Of a stretch of DNA of 49,282 nucleotides, positions 24,963 to 34,633 are shown piece after piece. The translations under genes and the position numbers were made by a program. The stretch comes from Bacilli bacterium (GTDB lineage: Bacteria; Bacillota_I; Bacilli_A; RFN20; CAG-826): contig JAILEX010000072.1 of NCBI GenBank assembly GCA_024687185.1, positions 1 to 49,282 on the forward strand. Direction: 5' to 3'. A model generated the notes under the pieces. The model did no database searches. It was given only the letters and a program-made list of their open reading frames with translations, and was not told the origin of the DNA. The stretch's first letter is position 1; every line of letters begins with the position of its first letter.

Positions 24963-27827
24963 TTAGTCGTTGATGCCGATGAAGATACTTTCCTCGGGTT
25001 CGGCGCCCTTCTTCTTCATGAGTTGTCCGGCGACCTTCTTCTTCTTTTTCCTTCTGGGCGCGGTGAACTTGATCTTGGAGAATAGCTTCATGAAGAAGTT
25101 GCCGACGCTTGCATAGCCAAATAGGAGGATGAGTCCGCCAAGTAAGACACCTAGGAAGGCGCTTGCATAGGGCATGCTGTAATAGCTAGGTCCGAAGCCG
25201 AAGAAGACGATGAGGATATAGCTTGCTACCGCAAGTAGGTACAAGACGTTGCCACCGTCGATTTGGAAGCTGCGTTCGAAGTTGTCGCGGTGGAATTCGA
25301 AGGTGGACCTTTCCTTTTCCTTGCTCTCCTTCTCTAGTTCCTTGGTGGAATTAAGCAAGAAGATGCCAAGTAGTAAGGTGACGACGGTCGCGGCGATCGC
25401 GCCAAGGGAGACCGTTGGGTTCACGGGGATGCGGGTGAGGGCGAAGATGCCAAAGCTTAGGAATCCGGTCGCGGCGGAGACTAGGCCTAGGGCTAAGCCC
25501 TTTCCAGGACGGAAGCGGATCATCAAGTAGGCGGTGATGGCGGCAATGGCGACGCCAAGAGAGAGGAACATCTGCCAGACATAGGGCTGGGCGGCGTCGG
25601 TTTTGACGGCGTCGAGGGAGACGCGGTAATCGTCGGGTTCGCTGACAAAACGCTCACTGATGACATCGGTTAGCAAATCGGAGACGTTGGTGGCGCTGCT
25701 TTCGGCGTAGTTGAGGTTGCCCTCGGCGTCTTTGGTGCCGTCATAGACCTTGAAGGTATAGACGCCGTCTTCATCGCTAAGTTTGGTATTAAGCGAGATC
25801 GTGTAATAGAACCAATAGTCCTTGGTGCCGTCGCCGCTATCTTCGGTGGTGTAGACGGTTTTGGGGGTCGCGGATAGCTCGATGTCCTTGACGTAGGTGG
25901 AAAGGAGCTTATCGTCGATCTTGATGGTCTCGAGTAGCCTTGGGTTATTGTTGGAGTCATAGCCCTTAAGCTGGGCGACGGAATAGAGCTTTTCGGCGGT
26001 GGTGCCAGCTATTTTGCCTTCTTCCTCACTCCTTATGTCGAGTTGGATCAAGGAGGTGGTGGCGCCTAATGTGGTGTCATTGAACGGGGTGCCGTTAGCG
26101 ACGCCGAAGCCGATGGAGGTGCCGATGCTAGCAAGCAATATGGCGGCGGTCGCAATCAATCCGACTTTGCGGTTTTTCTTGAAATCGGTCTTGTCGAAGG
26201 GGCCGAAATAGCTTTGTTTTTCATCCTTTAGGGGATCGGGGATCGCGTCTTTTTTGACGTTATACCATTTGGGGAATGCGCTTTGCGCGGTATCGTCGTT
26301 CGCAAGTTCCCACATCAAGAACCTGGTGACGATTAAATTGACGAGGATCGAGACGATGCCGCCGATGGCGAGCATGACGCCTGCTTTGCTGGCGACGACG
26401 CCACCGAGGAAATAGACGCAGATGCCGGTGACGGTGGTGATGATGCCGGCGTCTAGGATCGGCCATAAGCTCTTCTTGGCCGCTTCCTGATTGGCCTTTT
26501 TGAGGGTTCTGCCCCTATAGAGTTCGACCTTGACGCGGCTTTGCTGATATAGGTATCCGAATAGGGCGACTAGGGCATTGACGCCTAAGGCGATTAGCGC
26601 GGCGACGTTGAACTGCGAGCCGAAGGCATAGAAGATGGCGAAGGAGATGAAGCCGGTGCCTAAGGAGGCGACGATGCCAGCAAGGCTGGCGACGCGGTCC
26701 ATGAAGACTAGGCCAACGACCAGAAGCACGATGGCGACCAAGGTCGCGATGAGGGTCCTAGTAAGGGCGGGGGACATATACCAGTCGCCGAGCTTGACTA
26801 GTTGCTCCACGCTTGCGGAGGCCTTTTCGCTATAGAGGTAGCTGACGTGGTATCTAGTGGATGCGGTCGAGGAGGTTTGGTAGGAATAGCTGGAGGCGTT
26901 GAACATGTTGAGGTAGAAGTTCGCGGCTTCGTAGGCTTCCGCGCCTTTGTCGCTATTGTATTGGCCATCGCTTCCGATTGCGGCGCTAGGAGGTACTATG
27001 CGGAGGGAGAGGGTCTGTTCGTTCTCCTCCTTCTCGGCGTCGGAGTCGGGGACGTATTTGGCCGTGGCGGCGCTTACGGTGCAAAGGACGCGGCTAGCGA
27101 CATTGGCATCGGTGGCGACGTTGCTATAGAGGTCGGTTTCCTTCCTATTGGCCCAGATGACGAGGTTGCAGGAGGTTGCGGGGCTAGTTTCCTTGCCCTC
27201 TTCGTCGGTCTCAGCTTCCTTGGTGTTGTTCTGGCAATAGGTGACGAGTTCGCGGAAGGCGGTTTGATAGGTCTCGCCCTCCTTTAGGGGGATGACGACG
27301 GTCGGGAGTTCGACGCCGGTGCCCAAGGTGTAGTTTTCGATCCTGGCCTCCACCCCGTCGATGATGTCGCTGAAGGCATCGAGGTCAGGGTAGTTATCGT
27401 GGTCGACTTCGGTCGCGTCTAGATCATAGTCGCCGCCGGAGAAGCAAAGGTAATCCTGGATGTACTTATACTGGGTGTCGGTGTTTCTAGATGTACGGAG
27501 GGTGATGGCGATGGTGTCATGGCCAATGACCTTGAGCGAATATTCGCTGCTGCTCCAATTGTCCATCCTCTTCCTCATGGTATCGGCGATGTCGTCGATG
27601 ATGTAGTTGGAGGAAACGTCCTTGTCCGCTGCGGGGAGGAATTCGCCTTCAACGCCATAGTTCCCGTTGGTGCTCGAGGGGTCTTCCACCGAGGCGCGGA
27701 AATACAGGGTCTTCGCATCGCTATAGGCCATGTCGGTGTTTAGCTGCTCGATGATGGGCACGGAAGAGATTCCAATGCCAAGCAGCATCGCCGCCGATAG
27801 GATGGAATAAGAGATTAGTCTACGCAT
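24963..27827 (-). CDS. secDF: Protein translocase SecDF (fused)
   Basis: A single 954-residue chain combining SecD (about 1-530) and SecF (about 545-954), as in many Bacilli. The membrane protein uses the proton gradient to pull exported proteins across the membrane. Each half has one N-terminal helix, a large extracytoplasmic domain and a five-helix RND-type bundle, with SLGTGFISFAIFYAFG in the first and SAATGFLSFGIFALTRIPVNP in the second. A basic cytoplasmic patch (PRRKKKKK) lies near the end. AAAGGAG precedes the ATG. A structured leader and an operator-like palindrome lie upstream. Confidence 0.93.
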   Translation of the reverse strand: MRRLISYSILSAAMLLGIGISSVPIIEQLNTDMAYSDAKTLYFRASVEDPSSTNGNYGVEGEFLPAADKDVSSNYIIDDIADTMRKRMDNWSSSEYSLKVIGHDTIAITLRTSRNTDTQYKYIQDYLCFSGGDYDLDATEVDHDNYPDLDAFSDIIDGVEARIENYTLGTGVELPTVVIPLKEGETYQTAFRELVTYCQNNTKEAETDEEGKETSPATSCNLVIWANRKETDLYSNVATDANVASRVLCTVSAATAKYVPDSDAEKEENEQTLSLRIVPPSAAIGSDGQYNSDKGAEAYEAANFYLNMFNASSYSYQTSSTASTRYHVSYLYSEKASASVEQLVKLGDWYMSPALTRTLIATLVAIVLLVVGLVFMDRVASLAGIVASLGTGFISFAIFYAFGSQFNVAALIALGVNALVALFGYLYQQSRVKVELYRGRTLKKANQEAAKKSLWPILDAGIITTVTGICVYFLGGVVASKAGVMLAIGGIVSILVNLIVTRFLMWELANDDTAQSAFPKWYNVKKDAIPDPLKDEKQSYFGPFDKTDFKKNRKVGLIATAAILLASIGTSIGFGVANGTPFNDTTLGATTSLIQLDIRSEEEGKIAGTTAEKLYSVAQLKGYDSNNNPRLLETIKIDDKLLSTYVKDIELSATPKTVYTTEDSGDGTKDYWFYYTISLNTKLSDEDGVYTFKVYDGTKDAEGNLNYAESSATNVSDLLTDVISERFVSEPDDYRVSLDAVKTDAAQPYVWQMFLSLGVAIAAITAYLMIRFRPGKGLALGLVSAATGFLSFGIFALTRIPVNPTVSLGAIAATVVTLLLGIFLLNSTKELEKESKEKERSTFEFHRDNFERSFQIDGGNVLYLLAVASYILIVFFGFGPSYYSMPYASAFLGVLLGGLILLFGYASVGNFFMKLFSKIKFTAPRRKKKKKVAGQLMKKKGAEPEESIFIGIND

Positions 27828-27852
27828 ATAGTGACTCTCCTTTACGTAAATG

Positions 27853-27902
27853 TCGGGTGGTCCCGATGATCATGCCGCGCCAATAAAGAAACAGCAGGCG
27901 CG
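27853..27902 (-). promoter_or_regulatory. Two hairpins in the secDF leader
   Basis: Between the predicted secDF transcription start and the ATG there are two stems: CGCGCC / GGCGCG (27876-27881 with 27897-27902, 15-base loop) and TCGGG / CCCGA (27853-27857 with 27862-27866, 4-base loop). No T-tract follows, so these are not terminators. Confidence 0.4.
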
Positions 27903-27914
27903 CTGACGCGATAT

Positions 27915-27943
27915 AGAATACTCTTTAAGAGTATTGGCTTCAA
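27915..27943 (-). promoter_or_regulatory. secDF promoter with overlapping palindrome
   Basis: On the minus strand, TTGAAG (27938-27943), a 17-base spacer and TATTCT (27915-27920). The 19-base inverted repeat AATACTCTTTAAGAGTATT (27917-27935) covers most of the spacer and the -10, as expected for a repressor operator. The predicted leader is about 80 bases. Confidence 0.6.
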
Positions 27944-28034
27944 CCCGTGATTTTACTCTCTTTTTAGAGGGCAAAAACGGCGAAAATCGATACACGTCCC
28001 CCTTGTTTTTGATAAATATAGGGTTAGGGGGCGG

Positions 28035-29039
28035 TTAAAATAAAGTTCCCTGGAATGTCTTATGGAGGTGTTTATAGGCCTTTTCGGTGGCGATTCTGCC
28101 CCTTGGGGTCTTGTCGATCATGCCTATCATGAGCAGGTATGGCTCATAGACGTCCTCGAGGTTCGTCTCCTCTTCCATGATGGCGCTTGCGATGGTTTCT
28201 AACCCCACGGGGCCACCGCGGAAACGGTCGATGATGCAGGATAGATAGCGGATATCGACGTCATCTAGGCCTAGATGGTCTATCTTCAGTTTCTCTAGTG
28301 ATTCAAGGGTAAGATCGGCTTCGATCCTCTCCTTTTCGAAGACGGTCGCGAAGTCGCGCACGCGCTTATATATACGGTTGGCGATACGCGGGGTACCCCT
28401 GCTTCTTTCGGCGATGAGCATCGCGGCGTCCTCGTCTATTGGCATCTTCAAAACCCTGGAGGTCCTCATTACGATTTCCTTTAGTTCGCTTGGGGTATAG
28501 AAATCCAGTTTCAAGGAGATGCCAAACCTAGAGCGAAGGGGTGCGCTAAGTCCGCCCGCCCTAGTGGTCGCGCCGACCAAGGTGAAGGGGGGTAGGGGCA
28601 GGTTGATGGCCCTACTTGTGCCGTTATTGTTGATGACGACGGAGAGGTTGAAGTCCTCCATTGCCCCGTATAGAACCTCTTCGACGACGCGGGGGAGGCG
28701 GTGGATCTCATCGATGAAAAGCACGTCGCCTTCTTGGATTTCGCTTAATATCGCGGCGAGGTCGCCGGTTTTTTCTATGCTTGGCCCATTCACGATTTTG
28801 ATATCGCCGCCGAGTTCGTTTGCAATGACATAGGCCAAGGTGGTCTTGCCTAAGCCGGGGGCGCCATAAAGAAGGACGTGGTCGAGGGCGTCGTTACGCT
28901 TTTTGGCGGCCTTCAAAAAGACGGAGAGGTTCTCCTTCATCTTGGATTGGCCGATATATTCCTTAAGCCTACTTGGGCGTAAGGAAAGGTCCATATCCTT
29001 GTCGTCTTGGTTCTTTTTGGCGTCTAATAGTCTACTCAT
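28035..29039 (-). CDS. ruvB: Holliday junction helicase RuvB
   Basis: An AAA+ motor (334 residues) that drives branch migration with RuvA. Walker A is GAPGLGKTT (59-67), Walker B FIDEIHRL (Asp110-Glu111), sensor 1 GATTRAG, and the arginine finger LRSRFG. A winged-helix C-terminal domain carries [11 protein letters not shown] and TPRGRIAT. Its ATG overlaps the ruvA stop by 4 bases, so translation is coupled. No ruvC is present. Confidence 0.97.
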   Translation of the reverse strand: MSRLLDAKKNQDDKDMDLSLRPSRLKEYIGQSKMKENLSVFLKAAKKRNDALDHVLLYGAPGLGKTTLAYVIANELGGDIKIVNGPSIEKTGDLAAILSEIQEGDVLFIDEIHRLPRVVEEVLYGAMEDFNLSVVINNNGTSRAINLPLPPFTLVGATTRAGGLSAPLRSRFGISLKLDFYTPSELKEIVMRTSRVLKMPIDEDAAMLIAERSRGTPRIANRIYKRVRDFATVFEKERIEADLTLESLEKLKIDHLGLDDVDIRYLSCIIDRFRGGPVGLETIASAIMEEETNLEDVYEPYLLMIGMIDKTPRGRIATEKAYKHLHKTFQGTLF

Positions 29040-29602
29040 TTACTGTTTTTCCTGATGTTAAGTAGGGCTTTCTTTAGCACTTCGTCGCTACTTAGGCCCG
29101 GTTCGGTGATCGGGGTGAGGGCATCGTCGATCTCCTTGGCCTTGAAGCCGAGTTGCTTTAGGGCGAGGCGCACTTCCTCGTGGCTGACCGGGGCGCCCTT
29201 ATGGTCCATGGGGGCAAGTTTCCCCTTAAGGTCCAAGACGATTTGGGCGGCCGCCTTCGGGCCGATGCCGGGAAGCTTTTTGAGGTAGGAGGTATTCTGG
29301 GCCTCGATGGCCTTGAATAGCTCTTCGGGGCTAGCTTTGCCTAGGGCCTGTAGCGCGGTTTTCGGACCGACTCCCTTTACGGAGATAAGCGCTTCGAAGG
29401 CGCTTTTTTCGAGTTTGGAGGAAAAGCCCACCAGATAATGCTCATCCTGGGTGATGGCCTCATAGGTATATAGGGTGGCCTCTTCCCCTAGGGCATAGTC
29501 CTCGGGATGGGAGACGAGGCATTCGTAGGCGATGTTGCCCAAATCGATCGCGACGCTTTCCTTATCGCGTTCCACTATCTTGCCTTTGAGTGAGTAAATC
29601 AT
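29036..29602 (-). CDS. ruvA: Holliday junction DNA-binding protein RuvA
   Basis: A 188-residue RuvA with an N-terminal OB-fold ([30 protein letters not shown]), tandem helix-hairpin-helix motifs ([15 protein letters not shown] and [19 protein letters not shown]) and a C-terminal RuvB-binding helix domain. AAAGGAAAAGG precedes the ATG. The gene leads the ruvA-ruvB pair. Confidence 0.95.
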   Translation of the reverse strand: MIYSLKGKIVERDKESVAIDLGNIAYECLVSHPEDYALGEEATLYTYEAITQDEHYLVGFSSKLEKSAFEALISVKGVGPKTALQALGKASPEELFKAIEAQNTSYLKKLPGIGPKAAAQIVLDLKGKLAPMDHKGAPVSHEEVRLALKQLGFKAKEIDDALTPITEPGLSSDEVLKKALLNIRKNSK

Positions 29603-29629
29603 GGTGCCTTTTCCTTTGTCTTCCTATTT

Positions 29630-29635
29630 ATTATA
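29630..29635 (-). promoter_or_regulatory. Candidate -10 of ruvAB
   Basis: A perfect TATAAT on the minus strand 27 bases before the ruvA ATG, just after the obg terminator. No good -35 is seen at 16-18 bases. Confidence 0.45.
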
Positions 29636-29657
29636 CCCTACTTTTTGAGTAGTAAAA

Positions 29658-29713
29658 CCACCCTCGAATCCGCGTGCAATCGAACTTTTCTCGATTTGCC
29701 GGGTTAAGGGTGG
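29658..29713 (-). terminator. Terminator of the glycosyltransferase-obg operon
   Basis: On the minus strand, an outer 7-bp stem CCACCCT / AGGGTGG encloses an inner stem AATCGA / TCGATT, followed by TTTTAC. The stem begins 7 bases after the obg stop. Confidence 0.6.
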
Positions 29714-29720
29714 CCCTATT

Positions 29721-31001
29721 TTATTCGCTATATTCGAAGTCGAAGTCGAGCAAGGAGACGATGTCGCCTTCCTTCGCCCCCTTCTCCTTCAGCGCCTGCT
29801 CAACGCCCAGTTTGTCCAAATAGGCGATCAGCGCGGTCACCCCGGCGTCCGTGGAGAGGTTAATGAGGCGGTAATAGGATTCGACCTCTTCCCCCGATAT
29901 CACGAAATGGTGTTCGCCAGGACGGGAGATGACAAAGGGCTTTTTGCTGGAATCGCTTCTAGCGTCATAGACCTTATAGGCGGCAGTCTCTTCCTCTTTA
30001 TATAAGGGGAATTCAGGCGTCTTCTGGACGAGTTCGTATACCTTCCTCATAAGAGGGATCACGTTATCCTCGGTCAAGGCGCTTATGCCAATCGATTCAA
30101 AGCCAAGCTTCTTGTCGAATTCCGCCTTTCTTTCCTTGGCCCCATCCATATCCATCATGGAGGCGACCACGATTTGGGGACGCTTCTCCAAATCGGCCTT
30201 ATATAGCTTTAGTTCGTTATTGATGGCCAAATAGGCTTCATAGGGGTCTTTCTCCCCGGACATGGAGACCATATGGACCAAGACGCGGCATCTTTCTATG
30301 TGGCGGAGGAAGGCGATGCCTAGACCCTTTCCCTGGCTTGCCCCTTCGATTAGCCCAGGCATATCGGCCAAAACGAAGGATTCGTCGCCCGTTTTGATAT
30401 CGACCACGCCTAGATTGGGCTCAAGGGTGGTGAAGGGATAGTCGGCCGTCGGTACGCTGGCCTTGGTGACGATATTCAACAAAGTGCTCTTCCCAACGCT
30501 AGGGAACCCGATTAGGGCCGCATCAGCAAGGAGCTTGAGTTCTAGGATTAGGCGTTTCCTTTCCCCGGGATGCCCGTTCTGGGCGATTTTGGGAAGCCTA
30601 TGGCGCGCGGATTTGAAGGAGGCGTTGCCCCTTCCTCCCCTGCCGCCTTTGGCCACGATGGCCTCTTGGCCGTCTTCTTTTAAGTCGGCGATGATTAGTC
30701 CGGTCGCCTCTTCCATCACCAAGGTACCGCAGGGTACGTCGAAATATAGGTCTGGCGCCCCTTTTCCCGCCCTAAGGCATTTATCCCCATCTTCGCCATC
30801 ACTTGCGATCAATGCGCGGCTATGGCGATAGGCAAGGAGAGTATTGACGTTTTTCCTAGCGACCAAGATGATAGATCCACCCTTGCCGCCATTGCCGCCG
30901 TCAGGTCCGCCCTTAGGTACGTTTTTCTCGCGGTGGAAGGAGATGGAACCATCCCCGCCCTTGCCAGAGCGCACTTCTATTATGGCTTTGTCTAGAAGCA
31001 T
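29721..31001 (-). CDS. obg: Obg-family GTPase with altered G4 motif
   Basis: A ribosome-associated GTPase of 426 residues. The glycine-rich Obg fold occupies about 1-158 (SGKGGDGSISFHREK, GGPDGGNGGKGG). The G domain has G1 GFPSVGKS (165-172), G3 DMPG (213-216) and G5 ISAL. A C-terminal OCT domain follows. The G4 guanine-recognition motif, normally NKMD, reads SMMD at 281-284, so both the Asn and the Lys are lost. The frame is otherwise intact. It follows the glycosyltransferase by 6 bases, with AAAGGGG before the ATG. Confidence 0.93.
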   Translation of the reverse strand: MLLDKAIIEVRSGKGGDGSISFHREKNVPKGGPDGGNGGKGGSIILVARKNVNTLLAYRHSRALIASDGEDGDKCLRAGKGAPDLYFDVPCGTLVMEEATGLIIADLKEDGQEAIVAKGGRGGRGNASFKSARHRLPKIAQNGHPGERKRLILELKLLADAALIGFPSVGKSTLLNIVTKASVPTADYPFTTLEPNLGVVDIKTGDESFVLADMPGLIEGASQGKGLGIAFLRHIERCRVLVHMVSMSGEKDPYEAYLAINNELKLYKADLEKRPQIVVASMMDMDGAKERKAEFDKKLGFESIGISALTEDNVIPLMRKVYELVQKTPEFPLYKEEETAAYKVYDARSDSSKKPFVISRPGEHHFVISGEEVESYYRLINLSTDAGVTALIAYLDKLGVEQALKEKGAKEGDIVSLLDFDFEYSE

Positions 31002-31007
31002 TCCCCT

Positions 31008-31757
31008 TTACTCCTTCTTCCCTTTTTTGTTCTCGTCCAAAATATAGCTCTCACGGTGCTTTTTTATGTCCCGGAGATCCCTAGAGAAACTAGCGGAGGC
31101 GCTAAAGAAAGGGATGCTGGTATCCTTGTCGTTTTCCCATTTGACGGGAATCGGTTTGATTTTGTAGTGGTTGAGGGTAAGGAAATAGCTATGCTCTACG
31201 TCATAGGCGATGCCAGAGAGCCTTTGCCTTTCTACCATTAACAAAGCGACGCTATGCCTAAAGCATTTGAATCCGCACTGCGTATCCCTAATTTCCTTTA
31301 GCCCAAAGCGCCTTGCCACCATGTTTTTGCTTATGCGGTGGGCGAGCTTGCGGATGAGGTGGCCATGGTCGGCATCGCTGCCTTCCATGTCCCTATCGGC
31401 GACGAAGGCGTCGAATTTGCCTAGGTCAGGATAGATCAGGTCAAAGGCCTTTAGGTCTGTTGCAAGGTCCGCGTCCATCACTAGGTCATAGTCGCCATTA
31501 GAGGCCAAGATGCCTTCCTTTACCCCTATGCCTTTCCCAGCGGTGGAAGCTAGAGGCAACACGCGTACGACCGGCCCGATTTCAGAGGCGAGTTTCCTTA
31601 ATCGCCCATCCTCCTCCCTCTCACTTCCATTGGGGGAGACGATGATCTCATAGGTCAAGGCGGAAAACCCATCAAAATAGGGGATCACCTTGTTTTTGAT
31701 GTTCTCGATGACTTTGTCCGTCTGGTTTTTTAAGGGGAAGATGATGGATAGTTTCAT
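31008..31757 (-). CDS. Family 2 glycosyltransferase (polyprenyl-phosphate type)
   Basis: A soluble GT-A enzyme of 249 residues. The N-terminal nucleotide-binding strand is SIIFPLKNQ, with PNGS following, the metal-binding motif DAD is at 95-97, and DTQCGFKCF at 158-166 resembles the acceptor motif of dolichol- or polyprenyl-phosphate glucosyltransferases (ALG5-like). No membrane helix is seen. It probably transfers a sugar from a nucleotide donor to a lipid carrier for envelope glycans; the actual substrate cannot be read from the sequence. It forms an operon with obg. No ribosome site is evident before the ATG. Confidence 0.82.
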   Translation of the reverse strand: MKLSIIFPLKNQTDKVIENIKNKVIPYFDGFSALTYEIIVSPNGSEREEDGRLRKLASEIGPVVRVLPLASTAGKGIGVKEGILASNGDYDLVMDADLATDLKAFDLIYPDLGKFDAFVADRDMEGSDADHGHLIRKLAHRISKNMVARRFGLKEIRDTQCGFKCFRHSVALLMVERQRLSGIAYDVEHSYFLTLNHYKIKPIPVKWENDKDTSIPFFSASASFSRDLRDIKKHRESYILDENKKGKKE

Positions 31758-31786
31758 TCGTTTGTCGCGTTTGCTTCCGCCCCGCT

Positions 31787-31792
31787 ATTATA
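31787..31792 (-). promoter_or_regulatory. Candidate -10 of the glycosyltransferase-obg operon
   Basis: TATAAT on the minus strand, immediately preceded by TTGCGCG, 29 bases before the ATG. No clear -35 at normal spacing. Confidence 0.4.
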
Positions 31793-31886
31793 CGCGCAAG
31801 GAAGGAAGAATCATAACTTAGTCGTTTTTTCCTCTCCCTACAAGAGACTTTTTCCTTTTGGGGAGAATAATGCCTTCAAGGGAAAA

Positions 31887-31913
31887 GGCCGCCTAGAGGG
31901 CTTCTAGACGGCC
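31887..31913 (-). terminator. Terminator of the amylase operon
   Basis: On the minus strand, a 10-bp stem GGCCGTCTAG / CTAGGCGGCC (one G-U pair) with a 7-base loop is followed by TTTTCCCTT. It lies 21 bases after the amylase stop. Confidence 0.85.
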
Positions 31914-31934
31914 AATAAGGGCATTTAGGCTAGT

Positions 31935-34619
31935 TTATTTGTAGCTAAATACGGTTGCGGTGCCCTTCTTTAGGGTGAAGGTCGCGTTTTTGAAGTCGAC
32001 GTCGATGGTGTAGGTATTGCCGCCACCCGCGCGGTTAAAGATAAGCTCGGTGTTTTGGCTATTGTTATCGGTGAAGGTACCGGTGATCAAGGCTTTGGGA
32101 TCAGCGTTCTTTAAGGCGATTGCCTCGGCAAGGATAGCGTAGTCGCTAGTTGAGCTAGCGGCTTGGCTAGTCGCGTCTTTTACTAGGCTAGAGGCATTCA
32201 CTTCATCCCAGTAGATCGCGCTTTTAGCGCCATTGATACCATAGCCGGTGGTCATGCTGCCATCTCCCACTTCGCCGCCATGGACCCACTTCATGGGCTG
32301 ACGGTAGGCGAGGTCGGCGTAATCGTCTTCGGCGGTTTCCGCGTTCATTAGGAAGTTGCCGGTCATGCCGAGCTCGTCGCCATAATAGATCCAGGTGACG
32401 CCAGGCATGAAGATTTCGGTTAGTTTCACTAACATCGCGTACTTGTTGTATTTAGCGAAGTTGTCGGAGGTGATTTTGCCTTGGGCTTGCAACCCCGTGG
32501 AGTTACCAGTGCCTGCGATGCGGTTAACGACGCGTGCGATATCGTGGTTGGAGGTAAAGCAACCTGGTAAGGCGTCATCGCCCCTCCAAGTCGAATAGTC
32601 GGCATAGACATCGGGCGCGTTCCAGGTCTTCTTTAGACCGGAGACGTTATATTCTTTGCCAGTCACACCGGTGAACTTGCTACTTCCTCTCATCCAGCCA
32701 GAAGCATAGCCGCCCACGCTAGAGGTGCCGCTACCCATCGCGGCCATCGAGGTGAGGTTAAAGTAGGTATAGAAGTCGAACATCGAGTCGAAGGCTTCGT
32801 AATAGGGCCCGACCTGATAGGCGTTGCCATCGAAGTTCTCGCCGACGAAGAAGACGTTCGGATACTTTTTCTTCACCGCGTAATTGAGTTCTTTATAGAA
32901 GTTGAGGTTCTTGGTGAGGTCGCTAGAATAGTTGACCCCTTCCGCGTTGACGTCGGTGATGACGGTATCTCCGCTTGCGACGTCGCATTCATCGGTCATA
33001 TAGATATGCTTAACGGCGTCTAGACGGAAGCCCTCAACGCCTTTTTCGCACCAGAACAAGCTCATTTCCTCGACGGCGTCACGGGTTGCCTGGTAGGAAT
33101 AGTTCAGTTCGGGCATGCCACTACCGAATTTCGCGTAATAGCTATAGACGTGGTCGCCATAGGGATACCAGCAGTTGGCGATCGTGGCGGTTGGGTCATT
33201 TACGTTATTGGCCCATTGGTAATAGCCGCGGTAATCGGGATCGAGCTGGCCGGATTTGATGAACCACCTATTGGCGGTGGAGGTATGGTTGAGGACGAGG
33301 TCCATCACGATCTTGATGCCCTTCTTCTTGGCCTCCGCGATCAGCTCTTCGTAATCGGCCATCGCGGTGGCGTCGGTGACCACTCCGCCATTGGCTTTGC
33401 CAGATGTGGAAACGGTGGAGCCGAACTTCGGGTCGACCGCGGTATAGTCGGTGATGTCATAGCCATGGTAGCTATCCGATTTCTGGATCGGGGTAAGCCA
33501 TAAGGCGCCCACGCCCAAATCGGCGAGGTAATCGAGCTTCTGCGTGATGCCATAGATGTCGCCGAAGCCATCGCCATCGCTATCGGCGAAGCTCGCGACC
33601 ATGATCTGGTAGCCCGCGCCGATATTCTTCCAGCTTGGGGCGGTCTTCATGATCTCCTTGTCATTCCAATTGGCGTTATCGTATTTATCGTCGCCTTTGG
33701 TGACGTTAGTGCCATCGTCATTGGCGAAGGGATCGGTCTTCTTCGCCAAAGGCTTCACGGTCCAATCCTGGGCGCTATCCTGGACGCAGAAGACGTGGTA
33801 GGCGGTGCCTCCGCCATTGATGGAAACCGCGGCATCGGCTAGAGGAATATAGATATTGCCGCCATCGTTGCTCCAGAATTCGGCTTCTGGGTCTTGGCGC
33901 GTCGCCTTCTTGACGATTTGGATGCCGACCTGGGTGTCGAGTTTGCCTTCCTCATCATAATAGCTGACTTCGCTTCCTCCGACGGTCTTTTTGACGTTAT
34001 CCCAGCCACCATCGTAGGTTTTGGTCATATCGATGTCGCAAACGCCACCGCCAAAGGTATCGACTTCGCTAGAGAAATCGAAGTTATAGCCTTCGGCTTC
34101 GTGTGGCCTATAGGGCCAACTCCAGATGTCCCATTCGGCATAATCGTCGGCGCTATTGGCCCAGCGGTAATAATGGACATAGAGGTGGCCGTCTTTGGAA
34201 GAGCTCTTTAACCCTTCCATATAGGCGTCGATTTCCTCTTCGGTATGCTCTTCGGCCTCATATTGCTTCCAAACCGCGTATAAGACCTTGTTTTTGCCTT
34301 CGATTGTATAGGTTTGGTCTAAGGTATAGTAAGAGGAGGAATCGCCCATTTTGGTCGATTTGTTATAGGTTTCGCTCCAGCCAAGGAGAGAGAAGCCGCT
34401 TCTAGCGAGTTCTTCCATTTCGATCGTCTCGCCCCTATAGCCCCTAGAGTAGCTAAGCTCTGCCCCGGAGTAGCAGGGATTGAAGACGACGGTCCACCAA
34501 GCCTGGTGGCCTTCGGCGATCGCCATTTCGTTATAGGCTCCGCCTAAGGCGGCCGCGCTGGCGATGATGGCGCAAGTGGCGAGTAATCCTAATGCAGGGA
34601 TGAATTTCTGTTTCTTCAT
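31935..34619 (-). CDS. Secreted GH13 alpha-amylase with N-terminal accessory modules
   Basis: An 894-residue extracellular glycoside hydrolase. A signal peptide (about 1-36) is followed by a Listeria-Bacteroides-type repeat (about 42-118, ending LYAVW). Next comes a CBM41-like starch-binding segment (HLYVHYYRWANSADDYAEWDIW region, about 145-300). The GH13 barrel starts near residue 340 with YQIMVASFADSDGDGFGDI. Catalytic residues are the nucleophile Asp534 (GFRLDAVKH), the acid/base Glu594 (FFVGENFD) and Asp693 (SNHD). It should cut internal alpha-1,4 bonds of starch. GGGAGG precedes the ATG, and a starch-binding lipoprotein ends 15 bases upstream. A Cys lies at residue 16, but LATC is not a good lipobox. 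Confidence 0.9.
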   Translation of the reverse strand: MKKQKFIPALGLLATCAIIASAAALGGAYNEMAIAEGHQAWWTVVFNPCYSGAELSYSRGYRGETIEMEELARSGFSLLGWSETYNKSTKMGDSSSYYTLDQTYTIEGKNKVLYAVWKQYEAEEHTEEEIDAYMEGLKSSSKDGHLYVHYYRWANSADDYAEWDIWSWPYRPHEAEGYNFDFSSEVDTFGGGVCDIDMTKTYDGGWDNVKKTVGGSEVSYYDEEGKLDTQVGIQIVKKATRQDPEAEFWSNDGGNIYIPLADAAVSINGGGTAYHVFCVQDSAQDWTVKPLAKKTDPFANDDGTNVTKGDDKYDNANWNDKEIMKTAPSWKNIGAGYQIMVASFADSDGDGFGDIYGITQKLDYLADLGVGALWLTPIQKSDSYHGYDITDYTAVDPKFGSTVSTSGKANGGVVTDATAMADYEELIAEAKKKGIKIVMDLVLNHTSTANRWFIKSGQLDPDYRGYYQWANNVNDPTATIANCWYPYGDHVYSYYAKFGSGMPELNYSYQATRDAVEEMSLFWCEKGVEGFRLDAVKHIYMTDECDVASGDTVITDVNAEGVNYSSDLTKNLNFYKELNYAVKKKYPNVFFVGENFDGNAYQVGPYYEAFDSMFDFYTYFNLTSMAAMGSGTSSVGGYASGWMRGSSKFTGVTGKEYNVSGLKKTWNAPDVYADYSTWRGDDALPGCFTSNHDIARVVNRIAGTGNSTGLQAQGKITSDNFAKYNKYAMLVKLTEIFMPGVTWIYYGDELGMTGNFLMNAETAEDDYADLAYRQPMKWVHGGEVGDGSMTTGYGINGAKSAIYWDEVNASSLVKDATSQAASSTSDYAILAEAIALKNADPKALITGTFTDNNSQNTELIFNRAGGGNTYTIDVDFKNATFTLKKGTATVFSYK

Positions 34620-34633
34620 TTCTCTTTCCTCCC

